64,000 bases of DNA from Echinicola pacifica DSM 19836 (GCF_000373245.1 NZ_KB890756.1:264580-328579); one strand, 5' to 3'; shown: positions 26,908-36,033, numbered from the stretch's first letter. Made by a program: numbers and translations. Notes: generated by a model not told the origin, from the letters alone.

Positions 26908-27234
26908 CTAAGCATCATTTATTCTATATTCTAAAAGCCGTTTGGCAATTTCTATATCTGATAGTTCGTCGTTATATGTTTTCACATATTCTTCAACCAT
27001 TTCCTGTGCCAAATACAACGGGAATAGGTTTTCATGTAGAACTCCGTCCAATTCAATTTTCAATTCATTTGGAATCGAGTCGGCATCAAGAAAAACCACT
27101 TCTGAATCTAAGGCCAGTTTATCTTTCACATAAAGCTCAACTAAGTCAAACTCTATATCAGGAAGAAAAACCTGGCTAACTGATTCTGCTTTATGAAGGT
27201 TTTTTAAGTATGGGATTAATTCAATAATATTCAT
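26908..27234 (-). CDS. Putative immunity protein of cassette C
   Basis: A 108-residue acidic, mostly helical cytoplasmic protein (MNIIELIPYLKNLHKAES...). It starts six bases after the stop of the WHH nuclease tip. An acidic cytosolic protein is what one expects of the inhibitor of a DNA-cleaving toxin. The family is not recognised by me; the role is from context. Confidence 0.65.
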   Translation of the reverse strand: MNIIELIPYLKNLHKAESVSQVFLPDIEFDLVELYVKDKLALDSEVVFLDADSIPNELKIELDGVLHENLFPLYLAQEMVEEYVKTYNDELSDIEIAKRLLEYRINDA

Positions 27235-27240
27235 TACAAG

Positions 27241-28035
27241 TTATTTATTCCAAATTGACATTCCTCCCTTTCCATCAGGATGCATAGTATTCCAAAATTT
27301 TCCACCGGGAATACTGGGGTGCTGGAATTTAGGCACTAATTGCATAACCCCAGCATTCACATCGTGATGCCAAACCCAATTTCTTGGTGACTTACCTAAA
27401 ATACTTCCTGTTGATGAACGTGGAACAGAAATCCCTAATTTAGTCATAGAATTTGCAAAAGTAGCATCAGAAGACAGTGCGTTGCTTAATGAAGTATTTG
27501 CAGCCTGGAAGTGTGCTCGGTAATTACCACCCGGGTATAAATTGGTTGGGAGATTACTCTCAAAGGTTACAGAATAAAACTCACCACTAGGCAATATTTT
27601 ACTGGGAGAAGTAATCGATGGTATTTTAATTCTTGAAAGTGCCTCAACTCCTCCGTAAATACTCAATGCAGCTACTGTCCCCAGCCTGAACCTGTCCTCG
27701 GTCGAGCCGTTTTCGATTGTATTTGTGATTCCCCTATAAGCTTCCTTTGCCTCTGAATAGATGGGTACATAATTGGGATCACCCGGTCCCATAGCCGCCT
27801 GGGGACGGAAAGCGTTGAAGAAGTCATAGACACCTAAAGCAATCCCCCTGTATGCCCGGTATACTTCCTTGACCTCCTGTTCGGTCGGCTTCTGGAGCAT
27901 TTCCGTTGTGGTCCCCACTCCTGGATACCTGACTGCCTCCAAACCATCCAAATCTATTGCCTGTATAGGCGTATTGCTGGCATATTGATACGGCGTGAGC
28001 ATTGGATACGAGGCAGTCAACGGATCCACACTCAA
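27241..28035 (-). CDS. Orphan RHS C-terminal tip C, WHH-type HNH nuclease toxin
   Basis: Opens with the RHS-core end (SVDPLTASYPMLTPYQY, DLDGLEA), then a ~90-residue linker (GIALGVYDFFNAFRPQA...NGSTEDRFRLGT) that also occurs in cassette F. The last 50 residues carry WVWHHDVNAGVMQLVPKFQH and a terminal PGGKFWNTMHP, the W-H-H...Q-L-V-P...H layout of WHH-type HNH/EndoVII nucleases found in RHS and other polymorphic toxins. It should degrade DNA in a target cell. The putative immunity gene follows after six bases. No ATG start is present. Confidence 0.75.
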   Translation of the reverse strand: MSVDPLTASYPMLTPYQYASNTPIQAIDLDGLEAVRYPGVGTTTEMLQKPTEQEVKEVYRAYRGIALGVYDFFNAFRPQAAMGPGDPNYVPIYSEAKEAYRGITNTIENGSTEDRFRLGTVAALSIYGGVEALSRIKIPSITSPSKILPSGEFYSVTFESNLPTNLYPGGNYRAHFQAANTSLSNALSSDATFANSMTKLGISVPRSSTGSILGKSPRNWVWHHDVNAGVMQLVPKFQHPSIPGGKFWNTMHPDGKGGMSIWNK

Positions 28036-28119
28036 AAACCTCTGTGCAGTTTTTTACCCCAACCACACTTTTTCCTACATGGCCAGCCAGTCAAAGAACG
28101 CTTCCAAAATGCCGTTGCA
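28022..28119 (-). repeat. RHS-junction repeat, copy C
   Basis: Third copy, with the short frame CNGILEAFFDWLAM-stop and the TTG-class joint TTTTTGAGTGTGGATCC. Confidence 0.8.
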
Positions 28120-28233
28120 CTTCCTTTGTCCAAAATATGGATTTAATAAGCAGCCACTTTTATCTGAAGGTGACTGCTTATTGAAAGACCATTTACTAAA
28201 TCAAAAATACCTACTTTTAAATGATTGAAATAA

Positions 28234-28530
28234 TCAAATTAATCTTTTATCAGTATATCTAATATCTTTAAAATAACAATAAAAATTATAAACCTTATTG
28301 TCTTCTCTTTTTTCTATTACATCGTAGGTTGACAATCTTAAATGTTCCCAAACAGATTTCAAACCCTTAATTATAAATGTTTCGGCATCAGCTTTTATTT
28401 CAAGGTATGAAAACAGTTTAGACTCACTGTATTTGACATCAATTTCGTTAAGGTCAAATCTTTTATTTTCAATAATAATTTGGGAGCTTTTTTCATCCAC
28501 AGAAATCGATTTAAGCGAAATTATCTTCAT
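28234..28530 (-). CDS. Putative immunity protein of cassette D
   Basis: A 98-residue protein of alternating strands (MKIISLKSISVDEKSSQIII...) ending in a basic, aromatic-rich tail. Its ATG directly abuts the stop of the toxin tip upstream. No signal peptide or membrane segment, so cytoplasmic. Function assigned from position only. Confidence 0.6.
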   Translation of the reverse strand: MKIISLKSISVDEKSSQIIIENKRFDLNEIDVKYSESKLFSYLEIKADAETFIIKGLKSVWEHLRLSTYDVIEKREDNKVYNFYCYFKDIRYTDKRLI

Positions 28531-29292
28531 TTATTTAAATTTATCAAAATCAGCACTTGTTTTCCAAAGATTATCAAAAGCCGATTTCCAATCAACTTTA
28601 CCATTTTGGGTAAAATTCTTAGTCACATCATCTACCGAGGGCCCTAGTTTATTTCCATACTTAAAATAATTTCTTAACTCAGCAATCCCCTTATTAAATC
28701 CATCATCAGCCAATCTTACCATACCCTTTAAATTATTCCTAGCTGGAACCATTTGAGTTAAAACTTCCTCATAAGAATATCCATTTGAAATCATTTCGTC
28801 AGCTGTTTTCCGTAAAGCACCTAATCCCTCATGATAGCTATTTCTCGTTACTGAGCCTAACTTTAACATTCTATCGACCTTAGAATAAGCGCCTGCTCCT
28901 CCGGCTACAAGACTAAGGGACGCATCTGCAATCATTGCTTGATCCTCCGAGAGGCCTATTGACAATAATCCTTGTTGAGTTAAAGACATTTCTGATTTGC
29001 CAGTCCAAAGCTGCTGCAAACCAGTTGACATCATATCTGATCCATGTACAACTAATCCAGCTCCTGCAACCTTTGTTAATAGAGTTGGTTCTGGGGTTAC
29101 TAATAAAGCGACTCCTCCTACACTCTCAGTGGCTCCTCCTAAAAATTGCACCCCGCCCCATAGTCTCTTCCAACATGAAGGACAATCCTCTGGAGCTCTT
29201 CCATCCGGATCTATATATCGAATTGGATTATTAAAAGTATAATTATAAGGTGACCAATCAGAAAAATCCCGTGCCAGCGGATCCACACTCAA
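28531..29292 (-). CDS. Orphan RHS C-terminal tip D, unknown toxin
   Basis: Core end [20 protein letters not shown] and [13 protein letters not shown] differs from the YPMLTPYQ type of its neighbours, so this tip came from a different RHS subfamily. A Gly/Ala/Val-rich stretch (about residues 45-85) precedes a ~100-residue helical C-terminus ([20 protein letters not shown]...[16 protein letters not shown]...[13 protein letters not shown]). That pattern recurs at the end of many large secreted bacterial proteins in my recollection, but I cannot name its activity. Only a stub of the junction repeat precedes it, and the upstream immunity gene of cassette E lies 17 bases away. Confidence 0.65.
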   Translation of the reverse strand: MSVDPLARDFSDWSPYNYTFNNPIRYIDPDGRAPEDCPSCWKRLWGGVQFLGGATESVGGVALLVTPEPTLLTKVAGAGLVVHGSDMMSTGLQQLWTGKSEMSLTQQGLLSIGLSEDQAMIADASLSLVAGGAGAYSKVDRMLKLGSVTRNSYHEGLGALRKTADEMISNGYSYEEVLTQMVPARNNLKGMVRLADDGFNKGIAELRNYFKYGNKLGPSVDDVTKNFTQNGKVDWKSAFDNLWKTSADFDKFK

Positions 29293-29310
29293 AAACCTCT
29301 GTAAGGTTTT
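29279..29310 (-). repeat. RHS-junction repeat, truncated stub D
   Basis: Only the core-side 30 bases are kept (AAAACCTTACAGAGG then TTTTTGAGTGTGGATCC). The rest has been lost or replaced by the end of the upstream immunity gene. Confidence 0.6.
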
Positions 29311-29782
29311 ACTTATTAAGACGGCCTTCTCCTATAGATTTTTGAAATTCATCCAAAGTGCAATCACTAATTCTCTTCATTAATTTTACAGACCAATAAC
29401 CACATGCATATTGAACTAATTTATTTTCCCCCTTGACAGACAAAATAAGTCTATCAGAAGCGATTTGTCCCTGTGAAGAACCAAAACACTCAACATCAAT
29501 ATCTTTTAAATTATAATTATTAAGTTTTGGGCCCATATTCCTATTGTACAATTCGACTTCAATCAATTCACCACTTATACCCCAACTAGTAATGTAAATA
29601 AATGATTCTTTTGCCCTACGATAAAAGTAATACAGAAAGAAAAAAATTGAAAAAATAAAAACTGATAAATGAATATACCATGAAGCGAAAACGCACAATG
29701 AAAAATATAAACTACCCCAATCAAATAAATGAAATAGTAACCTTTTATTATAACTCATATAAGGAATTTTAATTTTCATCAT
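29309..29782 (-). CDS. Putative immunity protein of cassette E, membrane protein
   Basis: From the ATG at 29782 (an ATG-ATG pair, inside the end of the toxin tip) it has 157 residues. Two adjacent transmembrane helices ([15 protein letters not shown] and [13 protein letters not shown]) are followed by a ~100-residue cytosolic beta-rich domain. The frame is open a little farther upstream, but the overlap then becomes longer. A membrane immunity protein fits the hydrophobic segments in the matching tip. Confidence 0.6.
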   Translation of the reverse strand: MMKIKIPYMSYNKRLLFHLFDWGSLYFSLCVFASWYIHLSVFIFSIFFFLYYFYRRAKESFIYITSWGISGELIEVELYNRNMGPKLNNYNLKDIDVECFGSSQGQIASDRLILSVKGENKLVQYACGYWSVKLMKRISDCTLDEFQKSIGEGRLNK

Positions 29783-30515
29783 GTTTGGTTGTTTTATTTG
29801 ACTTATCAATCAAAGATTTAGTATCAAATAGTAATTTGATATTTCCAGCAGCTGCATCAAATTTTTCTAAATCAGTTGCATTTTTAAAACTTAATTGTAC
29901 TGCGCCTTCTACAACATTTAAAGTTGCATTTATAACTTCATTTATCTCCTTATCGTCAATTGTAGAAGTAATACTTAAGCCAACAATTGCACTCAGAACT
30001 CCGCCTGGAATTTGTTCAGAAATTTCAGGCCTATTGGTAAATGAAATAGTAAAATCAGTAAGTCCACTTACCACAGAATATGATGCTGAAGATATAGCTA
30101 ATCCTGCTCCAAATGAGCCAAATAATGATAAAGAACTGCCTGCCGACGGTATGGCAGCACCAATTGCAACTACCCCTAACCCAATTTTTCCAATTGAACC
30201 TACTCTTTTATTAAATTTTGCTTGCTGAATTTGTTGCCAAGAGGACCAGCCAGGAATCTGGCCCTGGCTCGTAAATCTTTCATTATTAAAGAAAAATTGG
30301 TACGCAGTTTTTATTCCAGACCAATCTCCTTTTACTGTTGTTAAAACCGGTTCATGCATTCTATTTGTTACATAGTTGCCTCTCTTGTCAACAACAACAT
30401 TATAAGACACAGTGTATCCTGCTTCCAGTCCATCTATATCAATTGCCCAAATTGGTGTATTACTCGCAAACTGATACGACGTCAATTCTGGATAGTCATC
30501 TGCCAGCGGATCCAC
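29769..30515 (-). CDS. Orphan RHS C-terminal tip E, putative membrane-active toxin
   Basis: Core end VDPLADDYPELTSYQF and SNTPIWAIDIDGLEA is followed by a ~210-residue tip. Its central part is a long Gly/Ala/Ser-rich hydrophobic stretch (IGKIGLGVVAIGAAIPSAG and following, about residues 105-145), which could insert in a membrane. The C-terminus is short and charged ([17 protein letters not shown]). No known toxin family is recognised; the membrane-type partner gene supports a membrane target. An in-frame TAG sits at the core joint, so it cannot be translated from upstream. Confidence 0.6.
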   Translation of the reverse strand: MDPLADDYPELTSYQFASNTPIWAIDIDGLEAGYTVSYNVVVDKRGNYVTNRMHEPVLTTVKGDWSGIKTAYQFFFNNERFTSQGQIPGWSSWQQIQQAKFNKRVGSIGKIGLGVVAIGAAIPSAGSSLSLFGSFGAGLAISSASYSVVSGLTDFTISFTNRPEISEQIPGGVLSAIVGLSITSTIDDKEINEVINATLNVVEGAVQLSFKNATDLEKFDAAAGNIKLLFDTKSLIDKSNKTTKHDEN

Positions 30516-30605
30516 ACTCTAAAACCTCTGTACAGTTTTTCAACCCAACCCCACTTTTCCCTACACTGCTCACCGGTCCAAGAACGCTTCCAAAATGCCG
30601 TTGCA
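30508..30605 (-). repeat. RHS-junction repeat, copy E
   Basis: Fourth copy; GILEAFLDR is followed by a stop, then GGGAAAAGTGGGGTTGGG and CTGTACAGAGG, ending with the TAG-class joint TTTTAGAGTGTGGATCC. Confidence 0.8.
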
Positions 30606-30734
30606 CTTCCGTTGGCCAAGATATAATTTAATCAGTTTGACGCTTTATGTTTAGTTGGAACTTTCTCTCAAGAATTTTACCTGGTCTTTGAATTGAACGA
30701 TAAATTTCAGAATATATTTAAAGAAATAAAGCAT

Positions 30735-31328
30735 TCAATGGGGTGTCTTATCACCCTCATTATATCTTTCATTGTAAAATTTAAGTCGGATATAAAGCTC
30801 ATTGAGTGACTTTGTAGCGGGCTTGATTCGAGAATCTAACAGAAGTTTCTGCTTTATGTAGTTCCATTCTTGAAAATTAACTCCAATTTGCCCCTCCTCA
30901 AATTCAAAATAATCATCTTCATCCATGATTAGGTTAGCACATTGATTAATCAAATACTCACTAATCTCCTTCTTAAAACTTAGTTTTACATTTTCATTTT
31001 CATAGATCATTTCAAAAATATCTACTTGTAAGTATTTGTAAGTAAATTGTACAAAGGCATAAAACGAAAAAACATTTGTGAAACTATCTATCAACTTTTT
31101 CATTTCCTCAAATCCTATATTCTCCCATAATTCAGGTAAGCATGCTAATAAGCGAACACTATATGTATTATTAACATTTTCCAGATTATATAGTAAAAAT
31201 TTTTCTGAGTCTAACTCTAAAATCTCATGCAGATACTTTTCAAGAAAAAACCTATCGATTGGAGCATTTAATGCTTCCCGAATGGCCCTGTAAACTATCT
31301 TATCCGAAAGTGCTTCAATTTCAGTCAT
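30735..31328 (-). CDS. Putative immunity protein of cassette F
   Basis: A 197-residue all-helical acidic protein (MTEIEALSDKIVYRAIREAL...), Leu/Glu/Tyr-rich and cytoplasmic by prediction. It begins 11 bases after the toxin tip stop. The helical-repeat look is common among immunity proteins, but the family is unknown to me. Confidence 0.6.
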   Translation of the reverse strand: MTEIEALSDKIVYRAIREALNAPIDRFFLEKYLHEILELDSEKFLLYNLENVNNTYSVRLLACLPELWENIGFEEMKKLIDSFTNVFSFYAFVQFTYKYLQVDIFEMIYENENVKLSFKKEISEYLINQCANLIMDEDDYFEFEEGQIGVNFQEWNYIKQKLLLDSRIKPATKSLNELYIRLKFYNERYNEGDKTPH

Positions 31329-31339
31329 CCCTACAATTT

Positions 31340-32191
31340 TTATTTGAGTATCCTAGTACTTTCTAAACTTCCATTACTATTGTATACTTTCAATTTTGTA
31401 TTACTCACATCAACACCACCTTGCTTTAACAGCTCTCCAAAACCTTGTCCTTCTGAAACAGTTGGCTTATAGTGTCCCGAATTATTCGTAATTGTCTGAA
31501 CTTTTCCTTTAAAGAAACTTAATTGACCAGCAGCTTTTACGCTTTCCGCTCCCCCAGATAAATGAGAGTGGCCAAAACCAACCTTTAATTCCCCTGAATT
31601 TGTGATTACAAAATCAAATGTACCATTGGTTACCGCCCTCCCCGAAAGATTTACTCTACCCTTACTAATATTGGCAGCAAAAGACTCGAAAGCAGCTCCT
31701 ACTTGAGGAGTATTATTTTTAAGGCTAATTCCTTTAGAATTAGGGAAATTTCTGAGACTAAATCCCTTTACACTTCTTGCCATTGTCAAGGCTGCAAAAC
31801 CAAGCTCAGTAGTCAATTGAGCTTTTTCTTCTAATGTTCCGTTTTCATAAACGTCTTGAACCTGTGCAGGAAAATTCACAATTGGATCGATAAACTCTTC
31901 TCTAAGGGAAGGCGATGGGTCATTAATATTGACTACACGTGCTTGTGGGCCAATTGAACCGAGTACGTTATATAAACCCTTTCCTACACCCATCACAATA
32001 TGCCAAGTTTTCCATGAATTCTCTTCAATTACCTCAAAGGCATTCAAGGTCTTTTGCTCTATATAATATCCAAATTCTGCTACGGGGGCAGGAATACCTT
32101 CCAATCCATCCAGATCAATATTTAAAATAGGATTATTAGATGCATATTGAAATGGAGTCAGCATAGGAAATGACTTAGTCAACGGATCCAC
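31340..32191 (-). CDS. Orphan RHS C-terminal tip F, unknown toxin
   Basis: Core end VDPLTKSFPMLTPFQY and SNNPILNIDLDGLEG, then a linker (GKGLYNVLGSIGPQA...YENGTLEEKAQLTT) like that of cassette C, then a ~110-residue toxin tip. The tip shows GELKVGFGHSHLSGGAES, an AAGQLSFFKGKVQTI strand pair and SGHYKP, with conserved-looking His residues that could be catalytic. I have seen the SGHYKP pattern at the ends of RHS proteins but cannot name the activity. The joint is of the TAG class; no ATG start. Confidence 0.65.
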   Translation of the reverse strand: MDPLTKSFPMLTPFQYASNNPILNIDLDGLEGIPAPVAEFGYYIEQKTLNAFEVIEENSWKTWHIVMGVGKGLYNVLGSIGPQARVVNINDPSPSLREEFIDPIVNFPAQVQDVYENGTLEEKAQLTTELGFAALTMARSVKGFSLRNFPNSKGISLKNNTPQVGAAFESFAANISKGRVNLSGRAVTNGTFDFVITNSGELKVGFGHSHLSGGAESVKAAGQLSFFKGKVQTITNNSGHYKPTVSEGQGFGELLKQGGVDVSNTKLKVYNSNGSLESTRILK

Positions 32192-32281
32192 ACTCTAAAA
32201 CCTCTGTACGGTTTTTTACCCTAGGCTCACTTTTCTCTACACCATTTTCCAGTCAAAGAACGCTACCAAAATGCCGTTGCA
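32184..32281 (-). repeat. RHS-junction repeat, copy F
   Basis: Fifth copy; short frame CNGILVAFFDWKMV-stop, then GAAAAGTGAGCCTAGGG and ACCGTACAGAGG, ending in the TAG-class joint. The 240 bases beyond it, up to the immunity gene at 32524, hold no gene. Confidence 0.8.
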
Positions 32282-32523
32282 TTTTCGTTGGCAAAGGTAT
32301 TCGATTGTATCACTTTTACTTACATTACAAAATGAAAGATTAACCCACTAAAATATAAAGACTTCTTCCATAAGAATGGCATTTTCCTATAAAATAATAT
32401 CTTAGTAATTATTAAGAAAATTCTGCATATCTAAAAAAGAAGTACTTGAACATTTTACATTTCTTTTTGATTTGCAAGGAAACTTGTCCAGGCTTAATTT
32501 CTATTGAAATAAAGCATATTAAT

Positions 32524-32874
32524 TTATACATAGAGTAACCTATTCATCTCAAGCCAATCACGCTCTTCCCTTGCCACTTTTGGATTTAACCTTCCTTCTG
32601 AATATCTAACAATTATTTCTAAGCAACTAGATTTGATTTCTTTTGAAACTTTAAAATATTCAATCAATAAATGCGAAGTCCATAAATTAGTAAAATAGTT
32701 ATGTTCTTTAGTATACTCATAAAACATCTCATAGCTTGTTTCATAAACCTCCTGCTTTACTATCCTTAAAAATTCCTCAAACTTTGGATGCTCCCTGAAA
32801 CGAATATTAGCTGGAGTAAAACCTTCTAAATATAGCTTTTTGCAAAACTCAATATACGTATGATTATTCTTCAT
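32524..32874 (-). CDS. Putative immunity protein of the full-length RHS tip
   Basis: A 116-residue helical protein rich in Glu, Lys and aromatic residues (YIEFCKKLYLEGFTPANI...). Its ATG lies 11 bases inside the end of the RHS frame, so the two are translationally coupled. Cytoplasmic by prediction. Role from position. Confidence 0.65.
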   Translation of the reverse strand: MKNNHTYIEFCKKLYLEGFTPANIRFREHPKFEEFLRIVKQEVYETSYEMFYEYTKEHNYFTNLWTSHLLIEYFKVSKEIKSSCLEIIVRYSEGRLNPKVAREERDWLEMNRLLYV

Positions 32875-35591
32875 TTACGATTTTGGTATTAATATTACTT
32901 GATTTTTTTCTAATATTATTTAAAATGCCTTCTCGTACTCCCCCTGATGTTCTACCACCGCTTTTAAACATATTATTCACACCACTCTCACTACCTGTTG
33001 GGATTCTAAGATTTTCGAAAGCCTTTGGAGATACATCAATTCTTATTAAGTCTCCTTCCAAAAACAAATCATCCGTAATGCCTAATCTCTCTGCAATTTC
33101 AACTCTTGATGCTCCTGAATTTAATAATTCATCAATTTCACTAGCAGGAGCTACAAATGTTCCTCTTGGATCTCCATAGAATTCAGAATCAGGAAATCGT
33201 CTGGCGATATCATCAAGCTGTCCAGTAGACATTAATTTAGAAGCTCCATTTTTGAATTTTGACAAATGACTTAATTCTGAAAGTTTCCCTAATCCTTTAT
33301 CACTTAATGCAGAAATAATTAAGCCTGTAGAAAATGAAGATAATACCTTAGTCCTTGAATACAAATCACCATTAATTACATTAATTTCAAAATTATTTAC
33401 CAAAGCATCTAATTGTGGAGTGTTTGGATTATATATCCCGCTATAAGGAGAAGAAGACAGTATAACTTCCTCTAATAAATATCCAAGCTGTTTCCAAGTT
33501 GATATCTTATAAGCATCCTTTGTTAAAAATTCATATGCTTCTAGTACGGTCAATTTAACACCATCTTCTGTCGCATTTATTATTGTGGAGGTTTTTTCTC
33601 CATACATTCCGGATTTTGCATATACATACCACAATCCTTCTGCTCCTTCTAAATCAATACTTGCAATTGGAGTATTGCTGGCATATTGATACGGAGTAAG
33701 CATCGGATATGAACTAGCCAACGGATCCACACTCAAAAACTTCCCTAAACTTGGATTATAAATCCTAAACCCATAGTCGTAATGGTTCTGGTTGCCCCAT
33801 TCTCCTTTGCTGTCGTTTTCCTTGCCATTAAACCCATAGCGGTAAGTGCTGTCCGAAAGGCTCCTGCCGGGCATTGTCAAGCCGAACGGATAAAAGTCCG
33901 AAATACTGCTCACCTCGGCCCAAGTGCTATCGCTTGATAGTTGAATCCTATCCCTTACCGTAGCAAGCACATTCCCTAAATGATTGGAAAGCTCATACGT
34001 CTTATGTCCAAGTGTCCTATAGCCCGGCTTGGCCGATCTAAGGTGAAGACCCAGACGGCTGCTGCCATAGATAGAATGCTCCACCAGACTGTCATTCTTA
34101 TAGATGGCCATCACATTCCCACTGGCATCCCGCACGTACACGCTGGAGTCGCTTCTGCTTAGCTTGGCGATTCTATTTCCCGCTGCATCGTAGCGAAACC
34201 CGGTTGTGGAATTATCTGATTTGGAAACCTGTCTTACTTTTCCGTATGGGTTCCAAGTAATGTCCACCCCTTCTTTGAGGTCTTTTGTCAAATTCCCGAT
34301 GGGATCGTACTGGTAGTTGTCTCCATCATCCTTGGCCGTATGCCATAGGCGGTTGGTACCATGGTAGTAGCTGTACTGGAAGTCCTCCTGCATAGCCCCT
34401 GCCTGATCCCTACGCTGTAAAGTTAATCAACCCGCAGCCTGGCTCCAAGCTAAAAATGTCCTCTGGACATTTTCTTAACGTTTGGCCCTCATTGGGATCA
34501 TAGCTATAATCCACATCATAGGGAGATGGATCATTACCTCTAGCCGCAAAGCCTGACTCCAAGCTGTATTCTGTAAGACTACGTGCCTGTACGATCCTAT
34601 GAAGCTGATCATAGCCATACAACATGGCCTGCACGCGATTGTCCCTTGCCAATCCCGGCAGGTCAGTCTCCATCCATGCGATGTTGCCATTGTACAGCCC
34701 AGTGCTACTGCTCTGTTCACGGTACCGATCCCATAGCTGGTCGCGCTGGTCAGGAAGGGGACTATTCTGGCCTATGGACTTGAAATCCCCTTCATAGTAG
34801 CCCAGCGTGAAGGCCATGGCATCAGTCCCCGTCCTTAGGCCGTCTTGTCCGTCTGTGCCCGGATCGCCATTTACAGGCATGTTTACGCCTTTCAGCCAGC
34901 CTTGGAGCGTATAGTAATAATCGATGCCTTGTACATTATACTCGCCCAGCTCCACGCGTGCCAGCGGGCCGTGGGGATAATAGATATATCGGGCATCACT
35001 ATTCCAGATGAAACCGTCCGTACTGGTTTTTACCTCTTGGATGCGATTATCTGCATCGTAGCTGTATTGGTGGATAAATTGATCAGGTTCATTATACTGA
35101 TAGAGTACAAAGTTTACATTGCCACTGATCAGGTCATATACATAGTCAGTACGCTTATAACCGATGCCTGGTAGTTCCTGAAGCAGGGATTTGACATTGC
35201 CATGTGGGTCATAGCTATATATAGTATGGACCGTATCCTGTGCACCTTCTTCTATTAAAGCCGTCCATGAAACTCTACTGCGTAGATTTTCCTGTATGAA
35301 GCTACTGTCCGCATTTACTATAGGCTCATCATATCGGGTTAGGGTCAGGTCACGTAGTCTATATTGGGCAGCATCTGGAAAGCGAGGGTAGTTTACATAA
35401 AACTGTAAACTGTCCGGGTTGATCACTGTTAGCATCTCTCCTGCATCAGTAATCCTCCCCTGCTCATCATATTTAGTGAAACTATAGGAGGCCTGGTCGT
35501 ATTGTCTGGCAACCTGGGATAGCCTCAGCTGGCCGGCCTTATTGTACCAAAAGCGACTTTTACCGGCATCGGGTGACTCCTGGGCGATGCG
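32864..35591 (-). pseudogene. RHS-repeat core with C-terminal toxin tip; 5'-truncated and interrupted
   Basis: YD-repeat RHS sequence begins abruptly at about 35591 (RIAQESPDAGKSRFWYNKAG), without the N-terminal half of a Bacteroidota RHS protein. It reads YD repeats to YDVDYSYDPN, is broken by a ~63-base insertion near 34,427-34,490, and resumes in another frame as TLQRRDQAGAMQEDFQYSYY, then the RHS-associated core: NHYDYGFRIYNPSLGKFLSV and DPLASSYPMLTPYQYASNTP. The tip after DLEGAEG is ~250 residues; its end (EFYGDPRGTFVAPASEID...NLRIPTGSE...GGRTSGGVREGI) looks like an enzymatic toxin, possibly an ADP-ribosyltransferase-type fold, not established. The tip and its immunity gene are intact, the rest is not. 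Confidence 0.8.
34427..34490. repeat. Small palindromic insertion inside the RHS core
   Basis: A ~63-base segment interrupts conserved RHS coding sequence. In its centre is a perfect hairpin with 9-base arms AAAATGTCC/GGACATTTT and a 3-base loop (34453-34473). It resembles a REP-like or mini insertion. It shifts the frame and adds a stop just after. Confidence 0.55.
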
Positions 35592-35648
35592 TGAGACACA
35601 GTGATGGGAAATTGAGAAGAAAAGCTTCGGCTGAGAGGAATGATGCAC

Positions 35649-35960
35649 GAGGTATCATTTTTTTGATCGAAGGAATAAACGCCTTAAAAAGTTATTGAAA
35701 GCATCATGAAATAACCATTTAAAAATGCTTCAATCCATCAAACCGAGGGTGTCAATTCAAGAAATCGATAAACGTATTTCTGATAGGGTAATAGAATTGG
35801 ATTTTTACCTTTTATAAAATCCTTTTGACGATCGAATATGATTTACCTTCGGTCAATATTATTTTTGCTAGCCACCAAATTATTAAGAACTACCATTCCT
35901 TTGGGGATTTCTTAACTTCCAAAATATTTTTTGTGAAAAACTGAAAATCATCCGCAAATA
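35649..35960. other. Intergenic region, no gene seen
   Basis: About 310 AT-rich bases upstream of the truncated RHS gene; no N-terminal RHS part, signal peptide or promoter-like match stands out. Confidence 0.4.
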
Positions 35961-36000
35961 AACAAAAAAGGGGATTTACAGCTGATCTGCAAATCCCCTT
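35961..36000 (-). terminator. Rho-independent terminator after the zinc metallopeptidase gene
   Basis: A 10-bp stem AAGGGGATTT/AAATCCCCTT with a 13-base loop; on the minus strand it is followed by TTTTGTTT. It ends the panC-panD-flippase-peptidase group or its last gene. Confidence 0.8.
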
Positions 36001-36033
36001 ATGGATATATTCAATGATAGAATAATGTAAATT

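Noticed and set aside
32282..32523. Possible further gene between tip F and the RHS immunity gene
   Set aside because: Very AT-rich, stops in all frames and no start followed by a protein-like sequence.
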